From Balneola sp. (GTDB lineage Bacteria; Bacteroidota; Rhodothermia; Balneolales; Balneolaceae): a stretch of 64,000 nt of DNA. Below the pieces are notes generated by a model that did no database searches, had not been told where the DNA came from, and saw only the letters and a list, made by a program, of their open reading frames with translations. This document shows, in pieces, positions 51,133 through 60,501 of the stretch (the first letter of the stretch is position 1; every line of letters begins with the position of its first letter). The translations under genes and the position numbers were made by a program. The stretch covers positions 540,182-604,181 of the forward strand of contig JAEPPZ010000001.1 of the NCBI GenBank assembly GCA_017640785.1, written 5' to 3'.

Positions 51133-52263
51133 CTAGTCTAACGTTTTCTTGGTTTCAACAATTTCCTTAAGATAAGAAATATATTGCTGTGCTACTTTAT
51201 TCCATGTAAAGTTTTCCAGTACGAATTTTTTGGAAGAGGTACTCATTTCCTCTAAACCATTCTCTATCAAAGAGTCTATATGACCGGAAAAATTCTCAGC
51301 GTCTCTGACTGCAATTTTAAATCCATTCTTTCCATTTTCAATTACATCTTTTATTCCCTCAAGATCAGCCGCTACAGCAGGTGTTCCTGCCAAATTTGCT
51401 TCCAATAAAACAATACCAAAACCTTCCATATCTCCCGGAATTGGAATATTCGGCATAATAAAGATATCAGCCCCTGCATAAGCATCTTTTAAAACTTCGT
51501 CGGGCTGTTTGCCCACCATCAACACCTTTTCCTGAAGATTGGATGTACTAACTATTTCTTTAAGTCGATCGTGCTCAGGTCCGGCCCCGATCACTAAGTA
51601 AACTACCTCAGATTTTATCTTTGGAAGTACTTCTGTAATAAACCATTCATGACCTTTTCGTTTTACCTGCCTGCCAACAGTGAGCAACAATGACTTTTCA
51701 CTTAGATCAACAGAAAACGCTTCCTCAATTTTTTTTCTTCCCTCGGCTTTATCCGGCACATCTTTAAAATCTGACATGTCGAAACCATTCGGTAAAGCCA
51801 CTCCTTTTTCCGGAGACATCCCTCTTTTGATACATTCCTGCCTTGTCGCTTCCGAAACAGATATCACACCATCCAATGCTTCAAATACCTTAGGTACAAA
51901 ATTCTGATAAATACCGATCGACAGTTTTACATCATGACCATGATTGATAGTCACCATAGGTACATCAATTTTATTTCTGCAAAATTTGGCTAAGGAAGCC
52001 GTTACCATTGATGAAAAAAGAATTACATCCGGCTTAAACTCTTTTACAATTTTCGGGAGCTTAAAAACGAGTTTAGTTAGAAAAAAAGCAGTTTTAACTT
52101 CTATTCCTTTCCATGGAGCATGCTGTATTATTGTCTTTATCTCAATGTCTTCTCTGGTGCTTAATTCGTCAATAAGCTGCATGCTCACTCGTTGCATCCC
52201 TCCCATATTATCTAAAGGTGCATTTTCGGGTGGATGAAGATGTGAAACGTAAAGGATGCGCAA
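51133..52263 (-). CDS. GT4-family glycosyltransferase 1
   Basis: The 376-residue product has the GT-B fold: an N-terminal acceptor half starting RILYVSHLHPPENAPLDN, and a C-terminal GT4 donor half with LLTVGRQVKRKGHEWFI, GAGPEHDRLKE and the EGFGIVLLEA motif that holds the E-x7-E element. It transfers a sugar from a nucleotide donor. The position beside spt suggests glycosylation of a sphingolipid headgroup; other envelope glycans are possible. The start is TTG at 52263. Confidence 0.85.
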   Translation of the reverse strand: MRILYVSHLHPPENAPLDNMGGMQRVSMQLIDELSTREDIEIKTIIQHAPWKGIEVKTAFFLTKLVFKLPKIVKEFKPDVILFSSMVTASLAKFCRNKIDVPMVTINHGHDVKLSIGIYQNFVPKVFEALDGVISVSEATRQECIKRGMSPEKGVALPNGFDMSDFKDVPDKAEGRKKIEEAFSVDLSEKSLLLTVGRQVKRKGHEWFITEVLPKIKSEVVYLVIGAGPEHDRLKEIVSTSNLQEKVLMVGKQPDEVLKDAYAGADIFIMPNIPIPGDMEGFGIVLLEANLAGTPAVAADLEGIKDVIENGKNGFKIAVRDAENFSGHIDSLIENGLEEMSTSSKKFVLENFTWNKVAQQYISYLKEIVETKKTLD

Positions 52264-52278
52264 ATCTGAAAAATTAAA

Positions 52279-53433
52279 TTATGATTTAGAATATTGTAGA
52301 GCTTCTCTGTAGTTTTCCACCAAGCCGGCATTTATTTTATCCCAATCATATTCAAGAGACATTTCTCTCGACTTGATTCCCATTTCTTTTAGCCTTTCTT
52401 CATCACTTATTAACCATTCAAGTTTTTTGGTAAAATCGTCTACATTTTGCTTTTCTGCCCATTTACCATTAATCCCATCATCTATCAAGGATTTACTACC
52501 AATTGCATCTGCTACAAGACAAGGCAAACCGCTTGCCATGGCCTCTAAAGTTACATTTCCGAATGTTTCCGTATGTGAAGGAAAAAGAAATACATCACTA
52601 CTGGCATAAGCTCTAGCAAGCTCCTCTCCGGTAACAAATCCCGTAAAATGTGCCTGAGGAAGTTTCTCTTCAACTTCTTTTTGTGCGGGTCCGTCACCTA
52701 CCACTAACGCACGAACTCTGGGATTTTTTTTCTGAATTCTCTTCACGCTCTCTATATAGGTATTGAGTTCCTTTTCCCATACTAATCTGGATACAAATGT
52801 AACTACGATATCATCATCACTAAAACCAACTGATCTTCTCCATTCCATGTCCCTCTTTGATGGATTAAACAGTTCCAGATTGATTCCCCTAGCCCAAATC
52901 CTTTTTTCTCCTTTCAAACCAAAATCGTTTAATTCATTTATCATAGACTGACTTGGAACGTAAGTATGAATAAACCTTTGATAGAACCATTTCATAAATA
53001 TTTTTGTGAAAACCGTTATTGGTCCTTGTAGTAATGTATAGTAACTGGCATAACTCAAAAAATGAGTATGGTATGAAGTCACTGCAGCTATATTGTTTTT
53101 TTCAGCCCATCTCAAAGCTCCGGTACCAAGACCATCCGGAGTTGCAACATGCACAATAGTAGGGTCAAATTCTTTCAACTTTTTTTTGGCTGATTTTGGA
53201 AAACTATATGCTATCCTATATTCATCTCTACCCGGAACCAACATTGGTATTGATGGAGTACCGATCATTTTACCATTATGTTCGAACGCAGGTTCGTCTA
53301 CATGAGGAGCAAAAACAAGCACAGGAATGTTTTGACCTTCTAAATACTTTACGAGACGATTTAAAGTTAAAGATGCACCATCTCTCATATAATTGTAATT
53401 GCCCGTAAAAAGAGCAACTCGAAGTTCTTTCAT
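52279..53433 (-). CDS. GT4-family glycosyltransferase 2
   Basis: The 384-residue product is a second GT-B, GT4 enzyme: FTGNYNYMRDGASLTLNRL at the start, VSRLVWEKELNTYIES, VVGDGPAQKEVEEKL and TETFGNVTLEAMASGLP. The N-terminal motif resembles lipid-sugar transferases such as those that act on diacylglycerol or ceramide. It is 15 bases upstream of the other glycosyltransferase gene, so the two probably add successive sugars. The exact sugar and acceptor are not decided by sequence. Confidence 0.85.
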   Translation of the reverse strand: MKELRVALFTGNYNYMRDGASLTLNRLVKYLEGQNIPVLVFAPHVDEPAFEHNGKMIGTPSIPMLVPGRDEYRIAYSFPKSAKKKLKEFDPTIVHVATPDGLGTGALRWAEKNNIAAVTSYHTHFLSYASYYTLLQGPITVFTKIFMKWFYQRFIHTYVPSQSMINELNDFGLKGEKRIWARGINLELFNPSKRDMEWRRSVGFSDDDIVVTFVSRLVWEKELNTYIESVKRIQKKNPRVRALVVGDGPAQKEVEEKLPQAHFTGFVTGEELARAYASSDVFLFPSHTETFGNVTLEAMASGLPCLVADAIGSKSLIDDGINGKWAEKQNVDDFTKKLEWLISDEERLKEMGIKSREMSLEYDWDKINAGLVENYREALQYSKS

Positions 53434-53521
53434 AAAAGTTTAAAAGCAAATAGCAGATGTGTATCTTTACCACACCTAATTAAAAATTTCTGCAAAAATA
53501 ACTGAGGAATATAAGCAATAA

Positions 53522-54496
53522 ATGAAAGCCTTTATAACCGGAGCCACAGGTTTTATTGGAAGCCACTTGGCAGATCGTCTGATCGCGGATGAGAAGTTTA
53601 CTGAAGTACGCTGTTTGGTTCGCTCAACAGATAAATGGCTTGAAGGAAAAGATTTCATACGAATTAAAGGAGACCTCAATGATTTTAGTGCACTTTCCAA
53701 AGGAATTAAAGGCGCTGATATAGTATTTCATTTAGCTGCAATTGTAAAAGCATCGAAGCAAAAAGAATTTACACGGGCTAATGTGGAGCCAACTGAAGAT
53801 ATCATCAGGATTGCACAAAAAAATGGTGTTGAGAACCTGGTTATACTTTCTTCGCTTGCAGCTGCCGGCCCGAGTCAGGGAACTCCTGTGGATGAGAATA
53901 AAATATTAACTCCGGTTAGTATGTACGGGCGATCGAAAAGAGATATGGAAACAACAATCCATCAGTTAGCAGAAAAAAATGATTCCATAAAGGTCATTCG
54001 CCCTCCGGCAGTGTATGGTCCAAGGGAAGATCAGATATTCACTTATTTTAGTACTTTCAAAAAAGGTTTGAGTACAATTGTTGGAGACGGGAACCATCCC
54101 CGCCTTTCTATGGTGTATGTAGATGACTTGATAAACGGAATTTTACAAGCATCACAAAAAATGGATCCTGGAGTTCACACCTATTTTATTACAGCAGCCG
54201 AGACTTACAATTGGAATCAAATTCATTCCGTTACTCAAACTGTAATGGGGAAAAAAGCTTTTAAACTGAAATTAAAGCCTGCTTTGGTAAAAAAGATTGG
54301 TAGTATTATTGAAAATACCGCATCATTAATTGGAAAATATCCCGTTGTAAACAAAGAAAAAACCAATGAACTGGTTTTGGAATGGACGTGTTCATCAAAA
54401 AAAGCAGAAAAAGAATTAGGCTACAAACCACAAGTTACCTTGGAAGAAGGTATTTCCAGAACTATACATTGGTACAAAAAACATAATTGGCTATAA
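53522..54496 (+). CDS. NAD-dependent epimerase/reductase (extended SDR)
   Basis: The 324-residue product has the extended-SDR dinucleotide motif TGATGFIGSHLADRL at residues 6-20 and the YxxxK catalytic pair in MYGRSKRDME. It is close in type to 3-beta-hydroxysteroid/dihydroflavonol reductases. In Caulobacter an NAD-epimerase-type protein (CerR) reduces the 3-keto group of oxidised ceramide; by position next to the sphingolipid genes this protein may do the same, which is inference. It starts a plus-strand unit that continues into the next gene 4 bases later. Confidence 0.78.
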   Translation: MKAFITGATGFIGSHLADRLIADEKFTEVRCLVRSTDKWLEGKDFIRIKGDLNDFSALSKGIKGADIVFHLAAIVKASKQKEFTRANVEPTEDIIRIAQKNGVENLVILSSLAAAGPSQGTPVDENKILTPVSMYGRSKRDMETTIHQLAEKNDSIKVIRPPAVYGPREDQIFTYFSTFKKGLSTIVGDGNHPRLSMVYVDDLINGILQASQKMDPGVHTYFITAAETYNWNQIHSVTQTVMGKKAFKLKLKPALVKKIGSIIENTASLIGKYPVVNKEKTNELVLEWTCSSKKAEKELGYKPQVTLEEGISRTIHWYKKHNWL

Positions 54497-54500
54497 GTTT

Positions 54501-56036
54501 ATGAAGAGATTTAAATTTGTTACAGGTTTTCTATTTGTTTTAATAACATCTTTATCCATTCAGGCCCAGAATCAAACGCTCGTTCAGGATTATTCGCAAT
54601 TGATGAATATTCCCTCTGTGAAAGCTATCGAAGCTTCAGAAACACATCTCTATATACTTTCTGATACAGATGGAATGGCAGTTTTCAGAATAAAACCGGA
54701 CGAACTTCAATGGCTTTACACCTCTTCCGGTATGCAGCGTCGTGGATATAACCTTTCTGCTGATGTCCGCTTTGCTTACATGTTTGGACAAAATAAAAGA
54801 TTAACCATATTAGAGCCTACATCTATACTGGGAGTATACTCGGCAACTCTTCTTAGGGAAAAACCTTTAGCTGCTGCTCGTTTACAAAATAAACTATACG
54901 TCGCTTTAGGAGAAGCTGGTCTGGGTTCACTTTCTCTGGACACTCCCGAAAGTGTTGATTCTGAAATTACAATAATTCCTGATGTTGGTGATAATGTGTC
55001 AGTTATTGATCTGGTTTCCTCTCCGACAACGAATCAATTGTTTGTACTTACCGGAAACTCCAAACTGGATGTCTTTAAGTCTGAAGACAATCAACTTTCT
55101 TTCAGCGAAAGCAAAAATATTTCTCAGCGTTTATCTGATCTTTTTATTGACGGTGACAGACTTTGGGGAGCCACTGCTCGTGGAGATGTTTTTGAAATTA
55201 CCGGAAATGGACTGGGAAGAAAAGTCGGCACCATAAACGAAAAAGTCGAAACCATTAAATCCTGGAATGGTTTCACATTTATCCGCTCTGTAACAGGGAA
55301 ATTATGGTATTCTAAAAATCGGGAACCACTGATCGCCTGGAAAACAGATACACATGCAGGTAACTACATCGCTAAAAGTGGTGATAAATTATGGCTTGTA
55401 GAAAACAATAAAATAACTCGCCTTGCAGTATCAACTGTTGATCAGAATATTGAGTCTGCACCCGTTGGTCCATTTTCTCTAAAAGATATACCCGACCAAG
55501 TGCTTACTTATCCTAACTCATTATTACTTGGATTAGAAGTAGAAAATGGACATTCAGCAAACGATGTGGAGTTTTCTATACGTTCCAGATCATCATCTGC
55601 TGTAATTAAAAAGCAAGGATTTTACTGGCAACCCAGACCCGATCAAATCGGAATGAACTGGTTTACAATTGTAGGTACAAATTCCAAGGGTCAATCAGAC
55701 AGCACCAGTTTTACTGTTGATGTTCGCTCATTTAATACTCCACCTCGATTTAGTCCTGTAAGGGTTTCAAATATTGCGGTGAATGAACCATTTTCTTTAC
55801 AAATTCAAGCCATTGATCCTGAAGAACCTTCAAGCTCTCTGATCCGCTATATAGGTGTTGATCTCCCTGAAGGTGCTTCTATAAATGAGGAAACTGGAAT
55901 GTTTACATGGACCCCGAATGCAAGACAAGTCGGAGATTTCACATTCCGTGTTATTGCTTCTGATCAACTTGGGGCAGCTTCCTCACAGGATGTCACCTTA
56001 ACTGTTCTGGATATCACCAGAGGAGACGGGAATTAA
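54501..56036 (+). CDS. Exported beta-propeller-like protein with C-terminal Ig-like domain
   Basis: The 511-residue product has a signal peptide (cleavage near IQA-QN), about seven repeats of a beta-rich unit (about 30-310) that suggest a propeller, and cadherin/He_PIG-type Ig domains at the C-terminus: NTPPRFSPV, IQAIDPEEPSSSLI, and LPEGASINEETGMFTWTPNARQVGDFTFRV. It is probably outer-surface or periplasmic. I do not know its function. It lies between the SDR gene and mutY with 2-4 base gaps, so all three may be one transcript. Confidence 0.65.
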   Translation: MKRFKFVTGFLFVLITSLSIQAQNQTLVQDYSQLMNIPSVKAIEASETHLYILSDTDGMAVFRIKPDELQWLYTSSGMQRRGYNLSADVRFAYMFGQNKRLTILEPTSILGVYSATLLREKPLAAARLQNKLYVALGEAGLGSLSLDTPESVDSEITIIPDVGDNVSVIDLVSSPTTNQLFVLTGNSKLDVFKSEDNQLSFSESKNISQRLSDLFIDGDRLWGATARGDVFEITGNGLGRKVGTINEKVETIKSWNGFTFIRSVTGKLWYSKNREPLIAWKTDTHAGNYIAKSGDKLWLVENNKITRLAVSTVDQNIESAPVGPFSLKDIPDQVLTYPNSLLLGLEVENGHSANDVEFSIRSRSSSAVIKKQGFYWQPRPDQIGMNWFTIVGTNSKGQSDSTSFTVDVRSFNTPPRFSPVRVSNIAVNEPFSLQIQAIDPEEPSSSLIRYIGVDLPEGASINEETGMFTWTPNARQVGDFTFRVIASDQLGAASSQDVTLTVLDITRGDGN

Positions 56037-56038
56037 GT

Positions 56039-57127
56039 TTGGCCGAACTTTCAAATTCAGAATTTACTGAGAATCTTTTAGACTGGTACAAAGAACATAA
56101 GCGGGAAATGCCCTGGCGGGGAGAGAAAGATCCCTATAAGATCTGGATCTCTGAGATCATGCTTCAGCAAACCAGAGTTGATCAGGCCTGGCCTTATTTT
56201 GAAAACTTCATGAAGGTATTTCCGACGGTGTTTGATCTGGCTAAAGCAGATCAGCAGAAAGTTTTGAAGGCTTGGGAAGGTTTAGGCTACTACAGCAGAG
56301 CCCGGAATCTGCATGAAGCTTCAAAAATGATCGTAGAGGATTATAATGGAAAGCTTCCTGAGACTTATGACGAGATCATCAAACTAAAAGGGATTGGACC
56401 TTACACTGCTGCTGCTATCACAAGTATAGCTTTTGGTTTACCTAATGCCGTTGTAGATGGAAATGTAATTCGGGTTATCACCAGATACTTTGGGATTGAA
56501 GATGATGTTCGAAAAACCGGAACAGTAAAAGAGGTTCAATCTCTGGTAAGCGAACTTATAAGTCAGGAACTGCCTGCCGAATTCAATCAGGGGATGATGG
56601 AACTGGGAGCTACTGTCTGTTCTCCGCATAATCCGGATTGTTTGAACTGCCCCATTCAATCAGGATGTATTGCTACTAAAATTGCTAAGACCGATATCAT
56701 TCCCTACAAATCTAAAGCAAAGAAAAAGCCTCACAAAGTAATTGGTGTTGGAATTATTGAAGCTGAAGATGGTAAACTTTTAATTGCACTAAGACCTGAA
56801 GATGCTATGCTTGGCGGATTATGGGAATTTCCCGGCGGTAAACAGGAAAAAGGAGAAACCATACAACAAACCGTAGAACGCGAACTTCTTGAAGAACTGG
56901 GAGTTGAAGTTCATGCTTATAAAGAATTCATGACTTTGAAGCATACCTATTCCCATTTTTCAATAACAATGCATGCCTGGTTTTGCAAACTAATTTCAGG
57001 AACACCAGAGCCAAGAAGCAGCCAGGAAATACGCTGGGTTGAAAGATCTGAACTTGAAGAATATCCGTTTCCGAAAGCGAATAAAGTATTGACGGAGAGG
57101 CTCGTCAATGATATACCTGAAGATTGA
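56039..57127 (+). CDS. mutY: A/G-specific adenine DNA glycosylase
   Basis: The 362-residue repair enzyme removes adenine mispaired with 8-oxoguanine. The catalytic Glu lies in SEIMLQQTRV, the helix-hairpin-helix in LKGIGPYTAAAI, and the catalytic Asp in VVDGNVIRV. Four cysteines of the iron-sulfur cluster follow (C-x6-C-x2-C-x5-C near 193-209). A C-terminal NUDIX-like domain contains GGLWEFPGGKQEKGE and RELLEELGV. The start is TTG at 56039, 2 bases after the stop before it; no ATG would keep the N-terminal part. Confidence 0.96.
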   Translation: MAELSNSEFTENLLDWYKEHKREMPWRGEKDPYKIWISEIMLQQTRVDQAWPYFENFMKVFPTVFDLAKADQQKVLKAWEGLGYYSRARNLHEASKMIVEDYNGKLPETYDEIIKLKGIGPYTAAAITSIAFGLPNAVVDGNVIRVITRYFGIEDDVRKTGTVKEVQSLVSELISQELPAEFNQGMMELGATVCSPHNPDCLNCPIQSGCIATKIAKTDIIPYKSKAKKKPHKVIGVGIIEAEDGKLLIALRPEDAMLGGLWEFPGGKQEKGETIQQTVERELLEELGVEVHAYKEFMTLKHTYSHFSITMHAWFCKLISGTPEPRSSQEIRWVERSELEEYPFPKANKVLTERLVNDIPED

Positions 57128-57134
57128 CACACCC

Positions 57135-57164
57135 CTAAAGTCCCCTCTCAAGAGGGGACTTTAG
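57135..57164. repeat. Perfect inverted repeat after mutY
   Basis: CTAAAGTCCCCTCT and AGAGGGGACTTTAG form a perfect 14-bp stem with a 2-base CA centre. There is no T-tract, so termination is uncertain. Its core matches one of the elements near 29022-29036, making it a dispersed genomic repeat. Confidence 0.75.
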
Positions 57165-57270
57165 AATAGCCATAGATTGCTACTTTATTTCGAAAATCTA
57201 AAAGTTCGGCATTGGATAAATGGAGGAATAGCATTCAATCATCCACAGAATTAAAACCCTTGCTTTCTTT

Positions 57271-58059
57271 ATGAAAAAACAGCAAAAACTTCTTCAGCTC
57301 AAACCCAAGCTGGACACCCTGGTAAATCGAATCGAACAACCCGAATTCATCGATAACGATCCCATCCAGTTCATGTATGCTTTTGAGGATAAGAACGCCA
57401 AAGAACTTGCCGGATTTTTTGCAGCCATCATGGCTTGGGGGCGCCGTGACATTGTGATCAACAAAGTGGATGATCTTCTCAAAAGAATGGATTACAAACC
57501 TGCTGATTTCATTTTAAATTTCAATGAATCAGACGCGGAAAAGCTGGACGGTTTTAAACATCGAACGTTTAAACCAATAGATATCTACTGGCTCATCAAA
57601 ACACTACAAAGTATTTTAAAAGAGTATAAGACTTTTGAAGGATTTTGGGAGATGTGTTATAAAACATCCAAAACTCAGGATAGAGAATTGATAGCTGTTT
57701 TTCACGAACAGTTCTTCGCTATCCATCCTGAGACTCCCCAAAGAACCAGAAAACATATCTCGAATTCTGAGAAGAACAGCTCCTGCAAGCGATTGTATAT
57801 GTATTTGCGATGGTGCATCCGAAGTGGTTCTGTTGATCTGAATACGATGAACTTTATGCCAGCCTCTGAGTTAATGATACCTCTCGATGTGCATGTAGCC
57901 AGACAAGCACGAGCTTTAGGAATACTAAAACGAAAACAAAACGATTGGAAAGCAGTTCAGGAGCTAACCCAAAAACTTCGTGTACTGGATCCTAAAGATC
58001 CTGCTAAATACGACTTTGCTTTGTTTGGATTAGGTGTAAGCGGTTTGGAAATTCCTTAG
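57271..58059 (+). CDS. TIGR02757 family protein
   Basis: The 262-residue product matches the TIGR02757 family, common in Bacteroidota, by its segments DPIQFMYAFEDKNAKELAGFFAAIMAWGRR, RLYMYLRWCIRSG and PLDVHVARQARALG. It resembles helix-hairpin-helix DNA glycosylase-like folds at the C-terminal half, though no catalytic residue is clear. It is cytoplasmic. The gene is preceded by a 143-base gap that contains the inverted repeat at 57135. Its end meets the DUF3667 gene with a four-base overlap of stop regions. Confidence 0.85.
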   Translation: MKKQQKLLQLKPKLDTLVNRIEQPEFIDNDPIQFMYAFEDKNAKELAGFFAAIMAWGRRDIVINKVDDLLKRMDYKPADFILNFNESDAEKLDGFKHRTFKPIDIYWLIKTLQSILKEYKTFEGFWEMCYKTSKTQDRELIAVFHEQFFAIHPETPQRTRKHISNSEKNSSCKRLYMYLRWCIRSGSVDLNTMNFMPASELMIPLDVHVARQARALGILKRKQNDWKAVQELTQKLRVLDPKDPAKYDFALFGLGVSGLEIP

Positions 58060-58823
58060 AAAACAACCATCAAATAAGCTCCTATATAGGTCACTATTGC
58101 CTGAACAATAGCAAAAACCAAGTAACCCAAAAATAACGCTAAAAAGGCTTGTAGATATTCGGAAAAGCCTTTCAATCCTAAGTACTTTATACTTGTCCAC
58201 ATCAAAAAGATAAAAGTGACTGGAAGACCAAAAAGAAAGCTTAACCAGGAATCCGCATTTTCTAGGGTCAACATAAATGGAATCATTAATAGCCCAAAGA
58301 TCGATAACGTTGTTAATGAGTAAACCATAAGTACATAATGCTCAATAAAACGACCTTTCTTTTTCTTAAAAAACAGCTTCAAGAAAAAAGCCATTGGTGG
58401 TGCTAATAGAACCAGATACAAAACCTGATTAAATTTCTGAAGTAAGGAAACACTAATTTCTGTAACAGCTTCGAAATATGCTTTCCAATCAAAAGATGGA
58501 ATTGCTTCTGAAAGCTGTTCAATGGTATCCTCTAACCCTCCCCCTGCACCCATTTCCATCGCATTCTTCATCATTTCCTCGTAGTCAACGAATCTCACAG
58601 AAATAAAAGTGGTGACTGCAAGAATAAAAATACAATAGCGAAGCGGAGTCACATATTTACCCCGATCTGTAAAATAAGCATCTATCACCACTCCCGGAGT
58701 TTTAATCATTCCCCAAATGGTTCCCGGTAATCCCCGATCCAGATTGAATACATCACCCATAAGCTCTTCCAGAAAGCCTTTATGCTGTGTTTGCTGTGGT
58801 GGCTTTGCCTGTTCTTCGTCCAT
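58056..58823 (-). CDS. DUF3667 family membrane protein
   Basis: The 255-residue product has about five transmembrane helices. The segment NLDRGLPGTIWGMIKTPGVVIDAYFTDRGKYVTPLRYCIF (about 25-70) is the DUF3667 hallmark. Most members begin with a small Cys-rich zinc-binding stretch; this one starts instead with Gln/Pro-rich EQAKPPQQTQH. Function unknown. It lies convergent to TIGR02757 and divergent from rpsU. Confidence 0.75.
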   Translation of the reverse strand: MDEEQAKPPQQTQHKGFLEELMGDVFNLDRGLPGTIWGMIKTPGVVIDAYFTDRGKYVTPLRYCIFILAVTTFISVRFVDYEEMMKNAMEMGAGGGLEDTIEQLSEAIPSFDWKAYFEAVTEISVSLLQKFNQVLYLVLLAPPMAFFLKLFFKKKKGRFIEHYVLMVYSLTTLSIFGLLMIPFMLTLENADSWLSFLFGLPVTFIFLMWTSIKYLGLKGFSEYLQAFLALFLGYLVFAIVQAIVTYIGAYLMVVF

Positions 58824-58879
58824 TAAATCGGTAGTTAGTTAAGGAAAATTTAGAATTCTCGATTTTGCCACATTTTTTG

Positions 58880-58887
58880 TATATTTG
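58880..58887 (+). promoter_or_regulatory. -7 box of the rpsU promoter
   Basis: TATATTTG fits the TAnnTTTG -7 element of Bacteroidota-type promoters and lies about 48 bases before the rpsU start codon. A clear TTTG -33 element at the expected distance was not seen. Confidence 0.55.
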
Positions 58888-58934
58888 CAACCCCAATTAT
58901 GGGATAAAAAACAAACGAAAGGAAGTGAGACTCA

Positions 58935-59129
58935 ATGCTAGGTGTTGAAGTTAAAGACAACGAAAGTGTTGAACGCGCGATAAACAGGTTTAAGAAGCTT
59001 ATTACTCGTTCTCGTATTCTTAATGAATATAAGGACAGACAACAGTTTACTAAGCCTTCTATGGAGCGTCGCGAAGCTATGAAAAAAGCTGTGCGCGAGC
59101 AACGTCGCCGTCAACGAGAGAATTATTAG
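58935..59129 (+). CDS. rpsU: 30S ribosomal protein S21
   Basis: The 64-residue basic protein has the S21 pattern ESVERAINRFKK near the start and an Arg/Lys-rich end (REQRRRQRENY). S21 helps the small ribosomal subunit select start sites. AAAGGAAGTGAG lies shortly before the ATG. A terminator hairpin follows the gene. Its length is normal for Bacteroidota. Confidence 0.95.
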   Translation: MLGVEVKDNESVERAINRFKKLITRSRILNEYKDRQQFTKPSMERREAMKKAVREQRRRQRENY

Positions 59130-59152
59130 ATTCCCGTTGTCATCACAAATTT

Positions 59153-59184
59153 AAGCCCTTGGATTTTATCTAAGGGCTTTTTTT
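59153..59184 (+). terminator. Intrinsic terminator after rpsU
   Basis: AAGCCCTT (59153-59160) and AAGGGCTT (59172-59179) form an 8-bp stem with an 11-base loop, followed by a run of T. It overlaps the end of radA on the other strand (stop at 59166). Confidence 0.85.
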
Positions 59185-60500
59185 ATAGCTTCTTTTACGT
59201 ATCTGATTCCTTCTGATCCTTTCCCCTGAGGAACTACTGAGTTTTTAAAACCCAATTTTGCTGCCTCTTTTTTCCTTTGCTCAATATGAGGCACGATTCG
59301 AACTTCTCCTCCCAATCCGACTTCACCAATAAATGCTGTTCTTTGATTAATGGCTTTATCTGTTAAGCTGGAAACCAACGCACAACAAACACCCAGATCT
59401 CCGGCGGGATCGTTTAACCTGAACCCACCTGCTATATTCAAATACACATCATGATTCGAAAAACTATAACCCGCTCTTTTTTCCAGAACCGCTAATAAAA
59501 GCGCCAATCTGTTTCTGTCAAAACCATTAGAAGTTCTCTGAGGTGTTCCGTAAGCAGAAGCTGTAACTAAAGCCTGTACCTCAATCAAAAGAGGTCTTGA
59601 GCCTTCCATTGTACATACTATGGCATTTCCGCTTACTCCTTCGGTTTTATCAGAAATGAACAATTCTGACGGGTTTGAAACTTCTATCAAACCATCTTCT
59701 TTCATTTCAAAAACGCCAACTTCCTGCGCCGGACCAAAACGGTTTTTTAAACTCCGAAGCAATCGATAGGTATAATTTTTATCTCCTTCAAACTGAAGAA
59801 CGGTATCTACCATATGCTCCAATACTCTCGGGCCTGCAATATCTCCTTCTTTCGTAACATGCCCGATCACAATAGTGGTAATATTCTTCTTCTTTGCTAG
59901 CTGCTGAAACAAAGCCGCGCATTCCTTTACCTGTTGAATACTTCCGGGCATACTTTGGAGCTCAGTTCTATATACGGTCTGGATAGAGTCTACTATCAAA
60001 AGATCCGGTTGTATTTTCTGTACCTCATCAATGATCTTATTGATCTGAGTTTCATTATAGATCAGAAGATTGTTGGAACTAACCCCCAGTCTTTTTGCTC
60101 TCTGTTTTATCTGTCCTGCAGACTCCTCTCCCGCACAGTATAATATCTTTAAGTCGGGATTAGATTTGGCAATTTGAAGGGTTAAAGTACTTTTTCCTAC
60201 TCCCGGTTCTCCTCCGATTAAGATATATGCCCCATTTAGAAAACCTCCTCCAAGCACGCGGTCAAACTCTCTGATATTACTTAAAAATCTGGACTTCTCG
60301 GACGTTTCTACTTCATTCAGGTTCTGAGGTTTAGCCGAATTTTCCAACCCTTCGACTTTTGCCTTATGATTTACAGACTTGCCTTCAACTTTAGATTCTT
60401 CAAAAGTATTCCACTTTCCGCAAGAAGGACAGCTTCCGAGCCATTTTGCTGATGTATGCCCGCAATTATTACAATCAAATTGAGTTCTCTGCTTTGCCAA
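59166..60500 (-). CDS. radA: DNA repair protein RadA (Sms)
   Basis: The 444-residue product has an N-terminal C4 zinc finger (C10, C13, C24, C27), a RecA-like ATPase with Walker A GGEPGVGKST, the RadA-specific KNRFG motif, and a C-terminal Lon-like domain (GNAIVCTMEGSRPLLIEVQALV). RadA is a helicase that promotes branch migration in recombination. The start is TTG at 60500, just after the stop of the upstream membrane-protein gene, so the two are probably co-transcribed. Confidence 0.96.
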   Translation of the reverse strand: MAKQRTQFDCNNCGHTSAKWLGSCPSCGKWNTFEESKVEGKSVNHKAKVEGLENSAKPQNLNEVETSEKSRFLSNIREFDRVLGGGFLNGAYILIGGEPGVGKSTLTLQIAKSNPDLKILYCAGEESAGQIKQRAKRLGVSSNNLLIYNETQINKIIDEVQKIQPDLLIVDSIQTVYRTELQSMPGSIQQVKECAALFQQLAKKKNITTIVIGHVTKEGDIAGPRVLEHMVDTVLQFEGDKNYTYRLLRSLKNRFGPAQEVGVFEMKEDGLIEVSNPSELFISDKTEGVSGNAIVCTMEGSRPLLIEVQALVTASAYGTPQRTSNGFDRNRLALLLAVLEKRAGYSFSNHDVYLNIAGGFRLNDPAGDLGVCCALVSSLTDKAINQRTAFIGEVGLGGEVRIVPHIEQRKKEAAKLGFKNSVVPQGKGSEGIRYVKEAIKKALR

Positions 60501-60501
60501 A

